Source of the DNA: Nannocystis sp.
Lineage (GTDB): Bacteria; Myxococcota_A; Polyangia; Nannocystales; Nannocystaceae
Direction of reading: 5' to 3'
DNA: 64,000 nucleotides
Assembly (NCBI GenBank): GCA_016712315.1
Contig: JADJRG010000029.1
Location: forward strand, 558,001 to 622,000
The position numbers and the translations under genes are program-made. Positions 27,163 through 35,473 of this stretch are shown here, one piece after another. Each line of letters begins with the position of its first letter. The first letter of the stretch is position 1. The notes beneath the pieces were generated by a model. That model did not search any database and was not told the DNA's origin. It was given only the letters and a program-made list of their open reading frames with translations.

Positions 27163-30100
27163 ATGGCGCCTCACAAGCTCAGCGCACAGCGCACCCTTGA
27201 AGTTCAGCAGGTCCTCACATCGTACGCTCCGAAGCTGCCTGGGACCGATCTACGGCTCCTTGGCGCGCTCTCGAAGGCGTTCCTCACGGGCGTCGATGTC
27301 CGCGATCTGAAGCGCGTTAGCAGCCAAGATCTGGTCGAAGACTTCGAGTCGCTGCTGGCGCTGATCCGGCTGCGCCGCTCCGGCGAGATCGTGGTCGCGT
27401 CGAAGCTCGAGGACGGCGAGCTGGTGATCGAGAGCTGCATGGAGGACCAGCCGTTCTTGATGTCGTCGCTGCGGGCGCTGCTGGCGAGCGAGGGGCTGCG
27501 CGGGGCGAGCATCATCAACGCCGCGGTGCGGCTGCGGCGTGATCCCGCGGGCGTGCTGCAGGCGGTGGGGGTCGGATCGGCAGAGTCGATCATCCGCGTG
27601 GCGATCGACGTGGAGGCGGAGCCGGAGGGGCTGGTCGATCGCTTCCGTCAGCGCCTCCGCCTGGTGCAGGCGATGGTCCGCGACTTCCAGCCGATCAAGC
27701 GACGGATGCAGGAGCTGGCGGACGACTACCAGCGCGCGGCGGTGGGCACCCACGGCGAGGCGGGCCTGATGATGCGCGAGGCGGAGGGGATCTTGCGCTG
27801 GCTCTGCGAGGAAAATTTCGTCTTCTTGGCGATCGAGGACTACGACGTCTCGGGCGAGCTGGTGGAGGCGCTAGGGATCTCTTCGGTGAGCGATCCCGAG
27901 CGCGATCGCGATCGGATGGCCCGCTTCGCCGTCGATCAGGAGCGCTTCGTCCGCTATCGGCGCAGCCAGGAGGAGTCGCCGGTGCACCGCGCGGGCAAGC
28001 CGGGGCACTTCATCGTCAACCGGGTGAACCGCGACGGCGAGCGCTGCGGGGTGTGCCTCATCAGCGGGCTCTTCACCTACCGGGCGCTCCATACGCCGCC
28101 GGAGGAGGTGCCGCACCTGCGGGTGATCCTCCGCGATCTGCTGGCGGACCGCGCGGTCTCGGTCGACAGCTACCGCGGCAAGAGCATCACGAACGCGTTC
28201 AACTCGCTGCCGCTCGAGTTCATGCTGACCGAGCCGCGCGACGTGATCTGGGAGCTCACCGATCGGGTGCTGCGCGCCGAGGTCGAGGGCGAGAGCGACG
28301 TGCACATCCGCGTCGGCGAGGATCGACAGTCGATCTTCATCTTCGTCTCGCTGCCGCGCGAGCAGTTCTCCGAGGAGCTGCGGCTGCAGGTGCAGTCGCT
28401 GCTGATGCGCGAGTGGGGGGCGACGTACGCCGACTACGGCGTCTATATGGATCGCTACGACAACGCGATCATCCACTACTACCTGACCGGCCGTGAGGCG
28501 TTCCCAGAGATCGACACAGAGCTGGTGCGGACGAACGTGCTGGCGCTGGCGAAGGGCTGGAACGAGCGGCTGCGCGAGGCGTTGGTCGAGCTGGTGGGCG
28601 CCGATGAGGCGGACGGGCTCTTCGAGCTCTACCGCGGCGCGTTCACCGAGGAGCACAAGCGGCGCGCGGGCGATCTGCGGCTGAAGGGCGACCTCGCGTG
28701 CGTCGAGAGCCTGCGCAAGGGGGATGACTTCGACTGCGCGCTCTTCGTCTCGACCACGGGCGATCACCCGGGCTCGCTGAACCTGCGGATCTTCCGGCGG
28801 CAAGGCATGAACCTGTCGGAGGAGCTGCCGCTGATCACGAGCTTCGGGCTCAACGTGATCGACGAGTACGTGCGGCCGGTGCACGTGCTGCACATGACGC
28901 CGATCGAGATGGATACGTTCCGCCTCGACGTGCGCCCGGAGCGGATCCCGGCGATCTTGGCGCGCGGCGAGGAGCTGCGGTCGGCGCTGCGCGGGGTGTA
29001 CGCGGGCACGCTGGGGCGCGACCGGCTCAATGAGCTGGTGATCACGACCTCGCTGAGCGCGCTCGAGGTGGAGATCCTGCGCGCGTACGTGGCGTACCTG
29101 CACCAGATCCGCTGCCCGTTCGCGACCGATCTGGTGCGGACGGTGCTGTGCCAGAACCCGACGGTGACGCAGGCGCTGATCGCGTGGCTGACGGCGCGCT
29201 TCGCCCCGGCGCTGGCGAGCCCGGCGCTGGCGGAGCTGTCGGAGGCGACGCTGGCGGCGGAGCTGCGGGCGGTCTCGGACTTCACGGCGGACCGGGTGCT
29301 GCAAGCGGTGGCGGCGGTGATCCGCGCGACCCGCCGCACGAACGCGTTCATCGCCCAGCGCGATCACGGGGAGGCGCTGGCGTTTAAGCTCGATGGATCG
29401 AAGATGCCCTTTGGGCCAGATCCGAAGCCGTGGCGCGAGATCTGGGTGTATCACGCGGAATTCGAGGGGATCCACCTGCGCGGCGGCCGAGTCGCGCGCG
29501 GCGGCCTGCGCTTCAGCGATCGCCCGGACGACTTCCGCACGGAGATCCACGGGCTGATGGCCACGCAGATGGTGAAGAACGTGCTGATCGTGCCGATGGG
29601 GGCGAAGGGGGGCTTCGTGCTGCGCTCCGCGCCGGCGGGGCGCGACGCGCTGCGGGCGGCGGGCGACCGGATCTACAAGGTGTTCATCCGGGCGCTGCTG
29701 TCGGTGACGGACAACGTGGTGGAGGGGGAGACGCGGACGCCGGAGGGGATCTTGATCCACGAGGAGTCGACGGATCCGTACCTGGTGGTCGCGGCGGACA
29801 AGGGCACGGCGCACCAGTCGGACACGGCCAACGGGATCAGCATGGAGAAGGGGTTCTGGCTCGACGACGCGTTCGCGTCGGGGGGCTCGAACGGCTACGA
29901 CCACAAGGCGACCGGGATCACGGCGCGCGGGGCCTGGGAGACGACCAAGCGCTGCTTCCGCGAGCTGGGGATCGACCCTGAGGTGGACACGATCACGGCG
30001 GTCGGCGTCGGCGATATGAGCGGCGACGTGTTCGGCAACGGGCTGCTGCGCAGCCGCACGGTCAAGCTGCTGGCGGCGTTCAATCACGCGCACGTGTTCA

Positions 30101-31848
30101 TTGATCCGACCCCGGACCCGCAGGCGTCGTACCGCGAGCGGGAGCGGCTGTTCGATCTGCCGCGCTCGCAGTGGAGTGACTACGATCCGGCGCTGATCTC
30201 GGCGGGCGGCGGGGTGTGGTCGCGGACGGCGAAGAACGTCGAGCTGTCGCCGGTCGCGCGCGAGCTGCTGGGGATCGGGGCGGAGCAGCAGGTGAGCGGC
30301 GAGGACGTGATCCGGGCCATCCTGGCGACGCGGGTCGATCTGATGTGGATGGGCGGGATCGGCACGTACGTGAAGAGCCGCGAGGAGAGCCACGCGGACG
30401 TCGGTGACAAGGCGAACGACTTCGTGCGGGTGAACGCGAACGAGCTGCGCTGCAAGGTGCTGGCGGAGGGCGCGAACCTGGCGATCACGGATCGGGCGCG
30501 GGTCGACTTCGCGCGGCTGTGTGGGCTCGGTTATACGTCGTACCTCGACAACTCGGGCGGGGTGGACACCTCGGACCATGAGGTGAACATCAAGATCCTC
30601 TTCGCGCCGCTGCTGGCGAGCGGGGCGATCCCGCGGGAGCGCCGCAACGAGCTGCTGCGCCAGTGCACCGGCGAGGTGTGCGCGATGGTGCTGGCGAACA
30701 ACCGCTCGCAGAGCCGGATGGTCTCGTTCGACGTGCGCCGCAGCCAGCGGGACGTCTATCGCTATAGTCGGACGCTCAACTATCTGGTGCAGGAGGTGCC
30801 GTTCGATCCGGCGAACTTCGCGCTGCCGAGCGAGGACGAGCTCGACCTGCGGGCGCGCAAGGGCGGCGGGCTCTTCCGCTGCGAGGCGGCGGCGCTGTGC
30901 GCTCACGCGAAGATGGGCGCGTATCGCCTGCTGCTCGAGGGGCGGCCGTTGGCGTCAGAGCTGGTCGGCCAGCTCGTGCGGGCCTACTTCCCGCCGGCGA
31001 TCGTCGAGGCGGTGGGTGACGCGGTCGATCGCCACATCCTGCGCCGCGAGCTGGCGACGACGATGGCGGTGAACCGGATCATCGACGACGCGGGCGCGAG
31101 CTTCTTCCCGGAGCTGCTCGCAGGGACAGGTCGGACGATCGCCGAGATCACGGAGGCGTACTTCTTGGCGCTGGCGGCCGGCGACGGCGAGGCGCTGCTC
31201 GCCGAGCTCTACGCGTGCGAGGACAAGCACCGGCAGGAGGCCGTATACACGGCGATGGGGATGATCCAGGACGCCATCGAGGCGGCGACGTACCTGCTGC
31301 TCGAGCCGGGGCAGATCCGGCTGGGCGGTGAGGCGGTGGCGCAGGCGCGGGCGCTGCTCCGTAACGTGGAGGAGCTGCTACCAGCGGCGCAGCGGCCGCT
31401 GCTGGCCGAGCAGATCGCCTCGCTCGAGCGCCTCGGCTTCGCGAGCGGGCTGGCCGGATCGATCGCGCGGCTGGTGCACCTGCCGACGGTGCTCGAGTCG
31501 ATCGCGATGGCGACAGAGACGGGTCTGTCGCCGCGTGAGGGCGTCCGCCTGCGCCTGGAGATCGCGCGGGAGATGAACTTGGGGCAGATCCAGGAGGCGC
31601 TGGCGACGATGGTCTACGCGTCGCGCTGGGAGGGGCCCGCCGCGAAGGCGCTGTCCCGTCAGCTCGGCGGCCACCTGCGGACGATGGTGCGGGCCGCTCA
31701 GAGCAGCGACGTGGCGACGATGATCGCGAAGCTGCGGCTGGGCAGTGTGCGCCAGCTGGGGGCGGCGAGCTTGGAAGGGGGGGTGTCGATCGCGGGGATC
31801 GTGATGTTCGATACGCACCTCCGGCGCAGGCTCGCGGAGATCGAGTGA
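27163..31848 (+). CDS. NAD-specific glutamate dehydrogenase, large (180 kDa) class
   Basis: A 1561-residue enzyme of the large bacterial NAD-GDH family, which oxidises glutamate to 2-oxoglutarate and ammonia and so feeds amino-acid carbon into the TCA cycle. The family has a long N-terminal regulatory region with ACT-like folds (here about residues 1-700), a catalytic core and a C-terminal helical extension. Core motifs are RGGLRFSDRPDDFRTE near residue 780, PMGAKGGFV near 810 with the catalytic lysine, and the NAD-binding GVGDMSGDVFGNG near 947. ATG 27163 is preceded by AGAGGA about 12 nt upstream; the frame is open farther back, but that part is the antisense of pepP. An amino-acid-degrading enzyme suits a predatory lifestyle. 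Confidence 0.96.
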   Translation: MAPHKLSAQRTLEVQQVLTSYAPKLPGTDLRLLGALSKAFLTGVDVRDLKRVSSQDLVEDFESLLALIRLRRSGEIVVASKLEDGELVIESCMEDQPFLMSSLRALLASEGLRGASIINAAVRLRRDPAGVLQAVGVGSAESIIRVAIDVEAEPEGLVDRFRQRLRLVQAMVRDFQPIKRRMQELADDYQRAAVGTHGEAGLMMREAEGILRWLCEENFVFLAIEDYDVSGELVEALGISSVSDPERDRDRMARFAVDQERFVRYRRSQEESPVHRAGKPGHFIVNRVNRDGERCGVCLISGLFTYRALHTPPEEVPHLRVILRDLLADRAVSVDSYRGKSITNAFNSLPLEFMLTEPRDVIWELTDRVLRAEVEGESDVHIRVGEDRQSIFIFVSLPREQFSEELRLQVQSLLMREWGATYADYGVYMDRYDNAIIHYYLTGREAFPEIDTELVRTNVLALAKGWNERLREALVELVGADEADGLFELYRGAFTEEHKRRAGDLRLKGDLACVESLRKGDDFDCALFVSTTGDHPGSLNLRIFRRQGMNLSEELPLITSFGLNVIDEYVRPVHVLHMTPIEMDTFRLDVRPERIPAILARGEELRSALRGVYAGTLGRDRLNELVITTSLSALEVEILRAYVAYLHQIRCPFATDLVRTVLCQNPTVTQALIAWLTARFAPALASPALAELSEATLAAELRAVSDFTADRVLQAVAAVIRATRRTNAFIAQRDHGEALAFKLDGSKMPFGPDPKPWREIWVYHAEFEGIHLRGGRVARGGLRFSDRPDDFRTEIHGLMATQMVKNVLIVPMGAKGGFVLRSAPAGRDALRAAGDRIYKVFIRALLSVTDNVVEGETRTPEGILIHEESTDPYLVVAADKGTAHQSDTANGISMEKGFWLDDAFASGGSNGYDHKATGITARGAWETTKRCFRELGIDPEVDTITAVGVGDMSGDVFGNGLLRSRTVKLLAAFNHAHVFIDPTPDPQASYRERERLFDLPRSQWSDYDPALISAGGGVWSRTAKNVELSPVARELLGIGAEQQVSGEDVIRAILATRVDLMWMGGIGTYVKSREESHADVGDKANDFVRVNANELRCKVLAEGANLAITDRARVDFARLCGLGYTSYLDNSGGVDTSDHEVNIKILFAPLLASGAIPRERRNELLRQCTGEVCAMVLANNRSQSRMVSFDVRRSQRDVYRYSRTLNYLVQEVPFDPANFALPSEDELDLRARKGGGLFRCEAAALCAHAKMGAYRLLLEGRPLASELVGQLVRAYFPPAIVEAVGDAVDRHILRRELATTMAVNRIIDDAGASFFPELLAGTGRTIAEITEAYFLALAAGDGEALLAELYACEDKHRQEAVYTAMGMIQDAIEAATYLLLEPGQIRLGGEAVAQARALLRNVEELLPAAQRPLLAEQIASLERLGFASGLAGSIARLVHLPTVLESIAMATETGLSPREGVRLRLEIAREMNLGQIQEALATMVYASRWEGPAAKALSRQLGGHLRTMVRAAQSSDVATMIAKLRLGSVRQLGAASLEGGVSIAGIVMFDTHLRRRLAEIE

Positions 31849-31874
31849 TCCTGGTACGATGCCGCACACGTTTG

Positions 31875-31917
31875 CTCCAGCCGACGATGGGCTTTTTGCT
31901 AGGTTCGGCTGGAGTTT
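31875..31917 (+). terminator. Probable intrinsic terminator after glutamate dehydrogenase
   Basis: A perfect 10-bp inverted repeat, CTCCAGCCGA (31875-31884) and TCGGCTGGAG (31905-31914), with a 20-nt loop is followed by TTT. It lies 26 bp after the dehydrogenase stop. The large loop and short T-run make it a moderate candidate. Confidence 0.55.
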
Positions 31918-32110
31918 CGTTGATCTCTGTAGTTGCTTCCGCTTCGGTTGTTATGCCATCCTTCTGAGGTGGTCATGGCTCGCTCAAGCGCCTCAACGAG
32001 GAGTTTGAGCGGTAATGTGACCGTGCCGGCCTCTACCCCAGGGTGTGGGCGCGCACATGGGGCGGAAACTCCCGCAAGACCTGAACCTGCACACACACAA
32101 GGACTGACAC

Positions 32111-33052
32111 ATGAAGAAGACACTCTTTCTCTCCGGCCTCTTGAGCACCGCGTTGCTGACGGCGTGTGCCGGCGATGACGGCAAGCAGACCGCCAGCGAC
32201 GCGACCACCAACCCGACCGGAGCGACCGCGACCGACAGCGCGAGCTCGACCTCCGGCGGGACCGACACCGACCCGACGACCTCCGGCTCGACGAGCGGCT
32301 CCACCTCCGCCGGGACCGGGAGCTCCACCTCGGGCGCGGAGACCGACACGGACACCGGCTGCACCTTCCTCGACTGTGGCACCACCGGCACGCCGTCGAC
32401 CGAGTGTGACATCTGGGCGAACGACTGTCCGGACGGCCAGAAGTGTATGCCGTGGGCGAACGACGGCGGCGGGTCGTGGAACGCGACCAAGTGCTCGCCG
32501 CTCGACGCTGCCCCCGGGAAGCCGGGCGATCCGTGCACCGTCGACGGCAGCGGCGTCAGCGGCATCGACAACTGCGAGGCCGGCTCGATGTGCTGGAACG
32601 TCGACGGCGAGACGATGATGGGCTACTGCATCGGCTTCTGCGACGGAACGCCCGAGAGCTACACCTGCGCCGAGCAAGGCACCGCTTGCTCGATCTTGAA
32701 CAACGGCGTGCTGATCCTCTGCCTGCCCAACTGTGATCCGCTGCTGCAAGACTGTGAAGGCGGCGATCTCTGCCTGTGGGGCGGCGAGGCGTTCATCTGC
32801 GCGCTCGACGCGTCGGGCGAGGAGGGCCAGTTCGGCGATCCTTGCGAGTTCGCGAACGTGTGCGATCCGGGCCTCATCTGCCTCAACCCGGAGTACGTGC
32901 CGGGCTGCATGGCGGGCGGCTGCTGCTCGCCGTGGTGTGACATCAACGACTTCAACTGCCCCGGCGAGGGTCAGGACTGCCTGCCCTGGTTCGAAGACGG
33001 TCAGGCCCCTCCAGGCTTCGACAACGTGGGTATCTGCGGCATCCCGCAGTGA
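32111..33052 (+). CDS. Cys-rich secreted lipoprotein with Thr/Ser/Gly linker
   Basis: A 313-residue lipoprotein with a clear signal peptide (MKKTLFLSGLLSTALLTAC, lipid on Cys19) and a ribosome site (aagga) upstream. Residues 20-80 are a Thr/Ser/Gly/Asp-rich linker (DPTTSGSTSGSTSAGTG), then a Cys-rich domain (many CxxG/DC pairs such as CTFLDCG, GDPCEFANVCDPG) that is probably disulfide-stabilised. I know of no assigned function; this linker plus Cys-rich layout recurs in Nannocystaceae surface proteins. It is a single-gene unit: the upstream gap of 262 bp holds a terminator and presumably its own promoter, which I could not assign, and a strong terminator follows. Confidence 0.85.
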   Translation: MKKTLFLSGLLSTALLTACAGDDGKQTASDATTNPTGATATDSASSTSGGTDTDPTTSGSTSGSTSAGTGSSTSGAETDTDTGCTFLDCGTTGTPSTECDIWANDCPDGQKCMPWANDGGGSWNATKCSPLDAAPGKPGDPCTVDGSGVSGIDNCEAGSMCWNVDGETMMGYCIGFCDGTPESYTCAEQGTACSILNNGVLILCLPNCDPLLQDCEGGDLCLWGGEAFICALDASGEEGQFGDPCEFANVCDPGLICLNPEYVPGCMAGGCCSPWCDINDFNCPGEGQDCLPWFEDGQAPPGFDNVGICGIPQ

Positions 33053-33079
33053 TCCGGCGGCTTCGGCCGCTCCGCGAGG

Positions 33080-33108
33080 GGGGGGAGCTTCGGCTCTCCC
33101 CTTTTTTT
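33080..33108 (+). terminator. Strong intrinsic terminator with UUCG tetraloop
   Basis: A stem of about nine pairs (33080-33088 with 33093-33101, one G-T) closes a C(UUCG)G tetraloop, one of the most stable RNA loops, and is followed by seven T residues (33102-33108). It lies 27 bp after the stop of the Cys-rich lipoprotein. Confidence 0.9.
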
Positions 33109-33154
33109 GTGGCGGCGCGAGCGCGCGGTTGATCTGTTCGAAGAGACAGGTCGC

Positions 33155-33835
33155 TTAGAACCGGTAGGCGACGCCAGCGGCGCCGACGACGTAGGTCTGG
33201 AAGGTGGTGACAGGCAGAGGCGCTTGTTGTGCCGCGAAGAGGGCGCCTTGCGTGACGACGCGCCGGTGGTCGTTGATCACGCCGTGGGCGCGTAGCGACA
33301 CGAGGAGGGCGAGCCGGCCGAGGCCGAGCTCGAGGTCGAGGCCTACCCGCGCAGAGAAGGCGCCGAAGCGCTGGAGGCCGCGCCGGCCGTCGCCGAGCTC
33401 GTAGCGGAGCTGATGGCCGATCCCGCCGAAGCCGCCGTCGATCGCGAGGCGGCCGAGCTCGCCGCGGGCGAGGTAGAGGAGCACCCCGGCGTCGGCCATC
33501 ACGAGATCTTGAGAGATCACGTCCCCCCGCGCGAGCTCGCGGAGGCGTAAGGAGCCGGAGCGTACGGCGATCTCGAGGGCGATCCGATCGATGGGCGACC
33601 AACGGCCGAGCGCGCCGACCCCGCCGAGGTTGGTCGACTCGCCGATGAAGCGGCTGTCGAGCCGTAGCTGAGGGATGTGTACGGCAGGGGTGAGGATCGC
33701 GACGCCCTCGACGCCGACCAGAAAGCGGCGATCAGGGCGCGGGGCGGCGGGAGCGGCGTTGGCGACCGAGGCGCCGCAACAGAGCAGGAGGAGCAGGCCG
33801 AGGCGCGACAGGACGAGTCGAGGTGCGCGGGCCAT
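33155..33835 (-). CDS. Predicted outer-membrane beta-barrel protein
   Basis: A 226-residue protein with a Sec signal peptide (LLLLLCCGASVANAA) and alternating-residue strands throughout (RIALEIAVRSGSLRLREL, LGRLALLVSLRAHGVIND). It ends in YRF, the terminal aromatic that the BAM complex recognises in outer-membrane barrels. No specific transport family is recognisable. TAAACT lies 8 nt upstream of the ATG without a ribosome site, so it may be leaderless. It is divergent from yicC across 65 bp. Confidence 0.75.
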   Translation of the reverse strand: MARAPRLVLSRLGLLLLLCCGASVANAAPAAPRPDRRFLVGVEGVAILTPAVHIPQLRLDSRFIGESTNLGGVGALGRWSPIDRIALEIAVRSGSLRLRELARGDVISQDLVMADAGVLLYLARGELGRLAIDGGFGGIGHQLRYELGDGRRGLQRFGAFSARVGLDLELGLGRLALLVSLRAHGVINDHRRVVTQGALFAAQQAPLPVTTFQTYVVGAAGVAYRF

Positions 33836-33843
33836 CGGCGAGG

Positions 33844-33849
33844 AGTTTA
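33844..33849 (-). promoter_or_regulatory. Candidate -10 box 8 nt before start codon
   Basis: TAAACT on the minus strand precedes the ATG of the barrel protein by 8 nt. Confidence 0.4.
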
Positions 33850-33900
33850 GGATCGCGCGCCCCCTTGCGGTAGCCCCGGTGTTGGCGTTACCAGGGGTGA

Positions 33901-34824
33901 GTGCCGACGCGCAGTATGACGGGGTTTGGTGCGGCGAGCCGCGCTTGGTCGGATGGTCCAGGAGGACGCAGCGCGCAGCTCGGGGTGGAGATCCGCGGGG
34001 TGAACCAGCGATTCCTCGAGATCAAGCTTCGATCGCCGTTCGGCGCCGCGACCGAGCAGGAGCTGCGGCGTCGGATCGAGGCGAGGGTCGGGCGCGGGCG
34101 GATCGACGCGACGATCTTCGTGCAGCGGGAGGAGAGCAGCGGCGCGGGGGCGCTGGATGAGGCCCGGGTGCTCGAGGTGCTCGCCGCGAGCCGGCGAATC
34201 GCGGCGCTAGCGAGTGATCTGGGCTTGATGGCGGCGCCGGTGAACCCGCTGCAGGTGCTCGGCATGGTCGGGGCGCCTGGACGGGCGCAGGCGGGCAGCG
34301 AGGGGCCGATGGCGCCGCCAGGGTGGTTGATCGAGTGCGTCGATGAGGCGATCGACGGCCTGGTGGCGATGCGGGAGGCGGAGGGGGCGGCGCTGTGTGA
34401 GGTGCTCGGGGGCTTGGTCGAGGCGCTAGAGGCGCAGGTGATGGCGATCAAAGCGGCGGTGGTGAGCGAGGGGGAGCGGCTGCACGTCCGCCTCTGCGAG
34501 CGGATCGCTGCGCTTTGTGCTCGCGCGGGAGTCGAGCCTCTGCCGCCCGATCGGCTCGCTCAAGAGATCGCTGTGGTGGTGCAACGATCAGATATCACTG
34601 AGGAATTGGATCGACTCGGGAGCCACGTCGGGCAGGTGCGTGGGGTGCTCGCGGGGAGCGCGCAGGTAGGGCAAGGCAAGACGCTGGACTTCCTCACGCA
34701 GGAGCTTTTCCGCGAGGTCACGACGATCGGGAGTAAGATCAGCGCGCACGCCGGCAGCGCGCTGGTGATCGCGGCGAAGGGGACGATCGAGCGGATTCGG
34801 GAGCAGGTGCAGAATGTCGAGTGA
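33901..34824 (+). CDS. yicC: YicC/YloC-family endoribonuclease
   Basis: A 307-residue YicC-family protein. The family signature is at the N-terminus (RSMTGFGAAS) and in EIRGVNQRFLEIKLR, with a conserved C-terminal part (RSDITEELDRLGSHVGQ, GKTLDFLTQELFREVTTIGSK). YicC proteins are recently recognised oligomeric ribonucleases that affect RNA turnover. GTG 33901 gives the usual few residues before SMTGFG. The gene overlaps gmk by 11 nt. TTGCGG, a 17-bp spacer and TTACCA end 7 nt before this GTG, a promoter-like arrangement. The yicC-gmk-rel order matches the general neighbourhood seen in many bacteria. Confidence 0.95.
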   Translation: MPTRSMTGFGAASRAWSDGPGGRSAQLGVEIRGVNQRFLEIKLRSPFGAATEQELRRRIEARVGRGRIDATIFVQREESSGAGALDEARVLEVLAASRRIAALASDLGLMAAPVNPLQVLGMVGAPGRAQAGSEGPMAPPGWLIECVDEAIDGLVAMREAEGAALCEVLGGLVEALEAQVMAIKAAVVSEGERLHVRLCERIAALCARAGVEPLPPDRLAQEIAVVVQRSDITEELDRLGSHVGQVRGVLAGSAQVGQGKTLDFLTQELFREVTTIGSKISAHAGSALVIAAKGTIERIREQVQNVE

Positions 34825-35473
34825 TGGACAGCGCGGCCTCTTGTTGGTCGTCTCGTCGCCTTCAGGGGCCGGGAAGACGACCTTGTGCGGGCGCCTGCGC
34901 CGTGAATTCCCGATGATCGAGTTCAGCGTCTCGTACACGACGCGGGCGCCGCGCGCGGGCGAGCGCCACGGGATCGATTACTACTTCGTCGACCCCGAGC
35001 GCTTCTCCGAGATGCTCGCGCGCGATGAGCTCGCAGAGTCGGCGCTGGTGCACGGGAACAGCTATGGGACCTCAGCCGCGCGGGTGCACTCGGCGATCCA
35101 CGAGGGCCGTGATCTGCTCTTCGATGTCGACTTCCAAGGCGGGCGACAGCTCAAGGCGCGCTTTCCGGCGGATGTCGTGCGGATCTATGTGCTGCCGCCG
35201 TCGCTCGGGGAGCTCGAGCACCGGCTTCGCGCGCGCGCGACCGACGCGCCAGAGGTGATCGAGCGCCGGCTGCGGGCCGCGCGTGATGAGCTGCAGCACT
35301 ATGAGGAGTACGACTACGTGATCGTCAATGACGACCTCGATCGTGCGTATGAAGCGCTGCGGGCGGTGTACTTGGCGGAGCGGCAGCGCTGCTCTCGCCA
35401 GCGCCGGGCGGCGGAGGCGGTGCTCAGCGGGCAAGGGTATCTGCTCGTCTCGCCAGGGATGGTGGCGCCGTGA
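34814..35473 (+). CDS. gmk: Guanylate kinase
   Basis: A 219-residue enzyme that phosphorylates GMP to GDP with ATP. The P-loop SSPSGAGKTTL is at the N-terminus, followed by the GMP-binding segment FSVSYTTRAPRAGE, GIDYYFVD and GNSYGTS, then DVDFQGGRQLK and the lid region. Length is near the family's 205-215. Its stop overlaps the GTG start of the rel gene (GTGA), tying GMP metabolism to (p)ppGpp metabolism in one transcript. In E. coli, rpoZ lies between gmk and spoT; it is absent here. Confidence 0.97.
   Translation: MSSDGQRGLLLVVSSPSGAGKTTLCGRLRREFPMIEFSVSYTTRAPRAGERHGIDYYFVDPERFSEMLARDELAESALVHGNSYGTSAARVHSAIHEGRDLLFDVDFQGGRQLKARFPADVVRIYVLPPSLGELEHRLRARATDAPEVIERRLRAARDELQHYEEYDYVIVNDDLDRAYEALRAVYLAERQRCSRQRRAAEAVLSGQGYLLVSPGMVAP

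Noticed and set aside
27871..30906. A 1011-codon open frame antisense to glutamate dehydrogenase
   Set aside because: The composition is Arg/His/Leu shadow sequence with no domain, and the plus strand encodes a clear enzyme.
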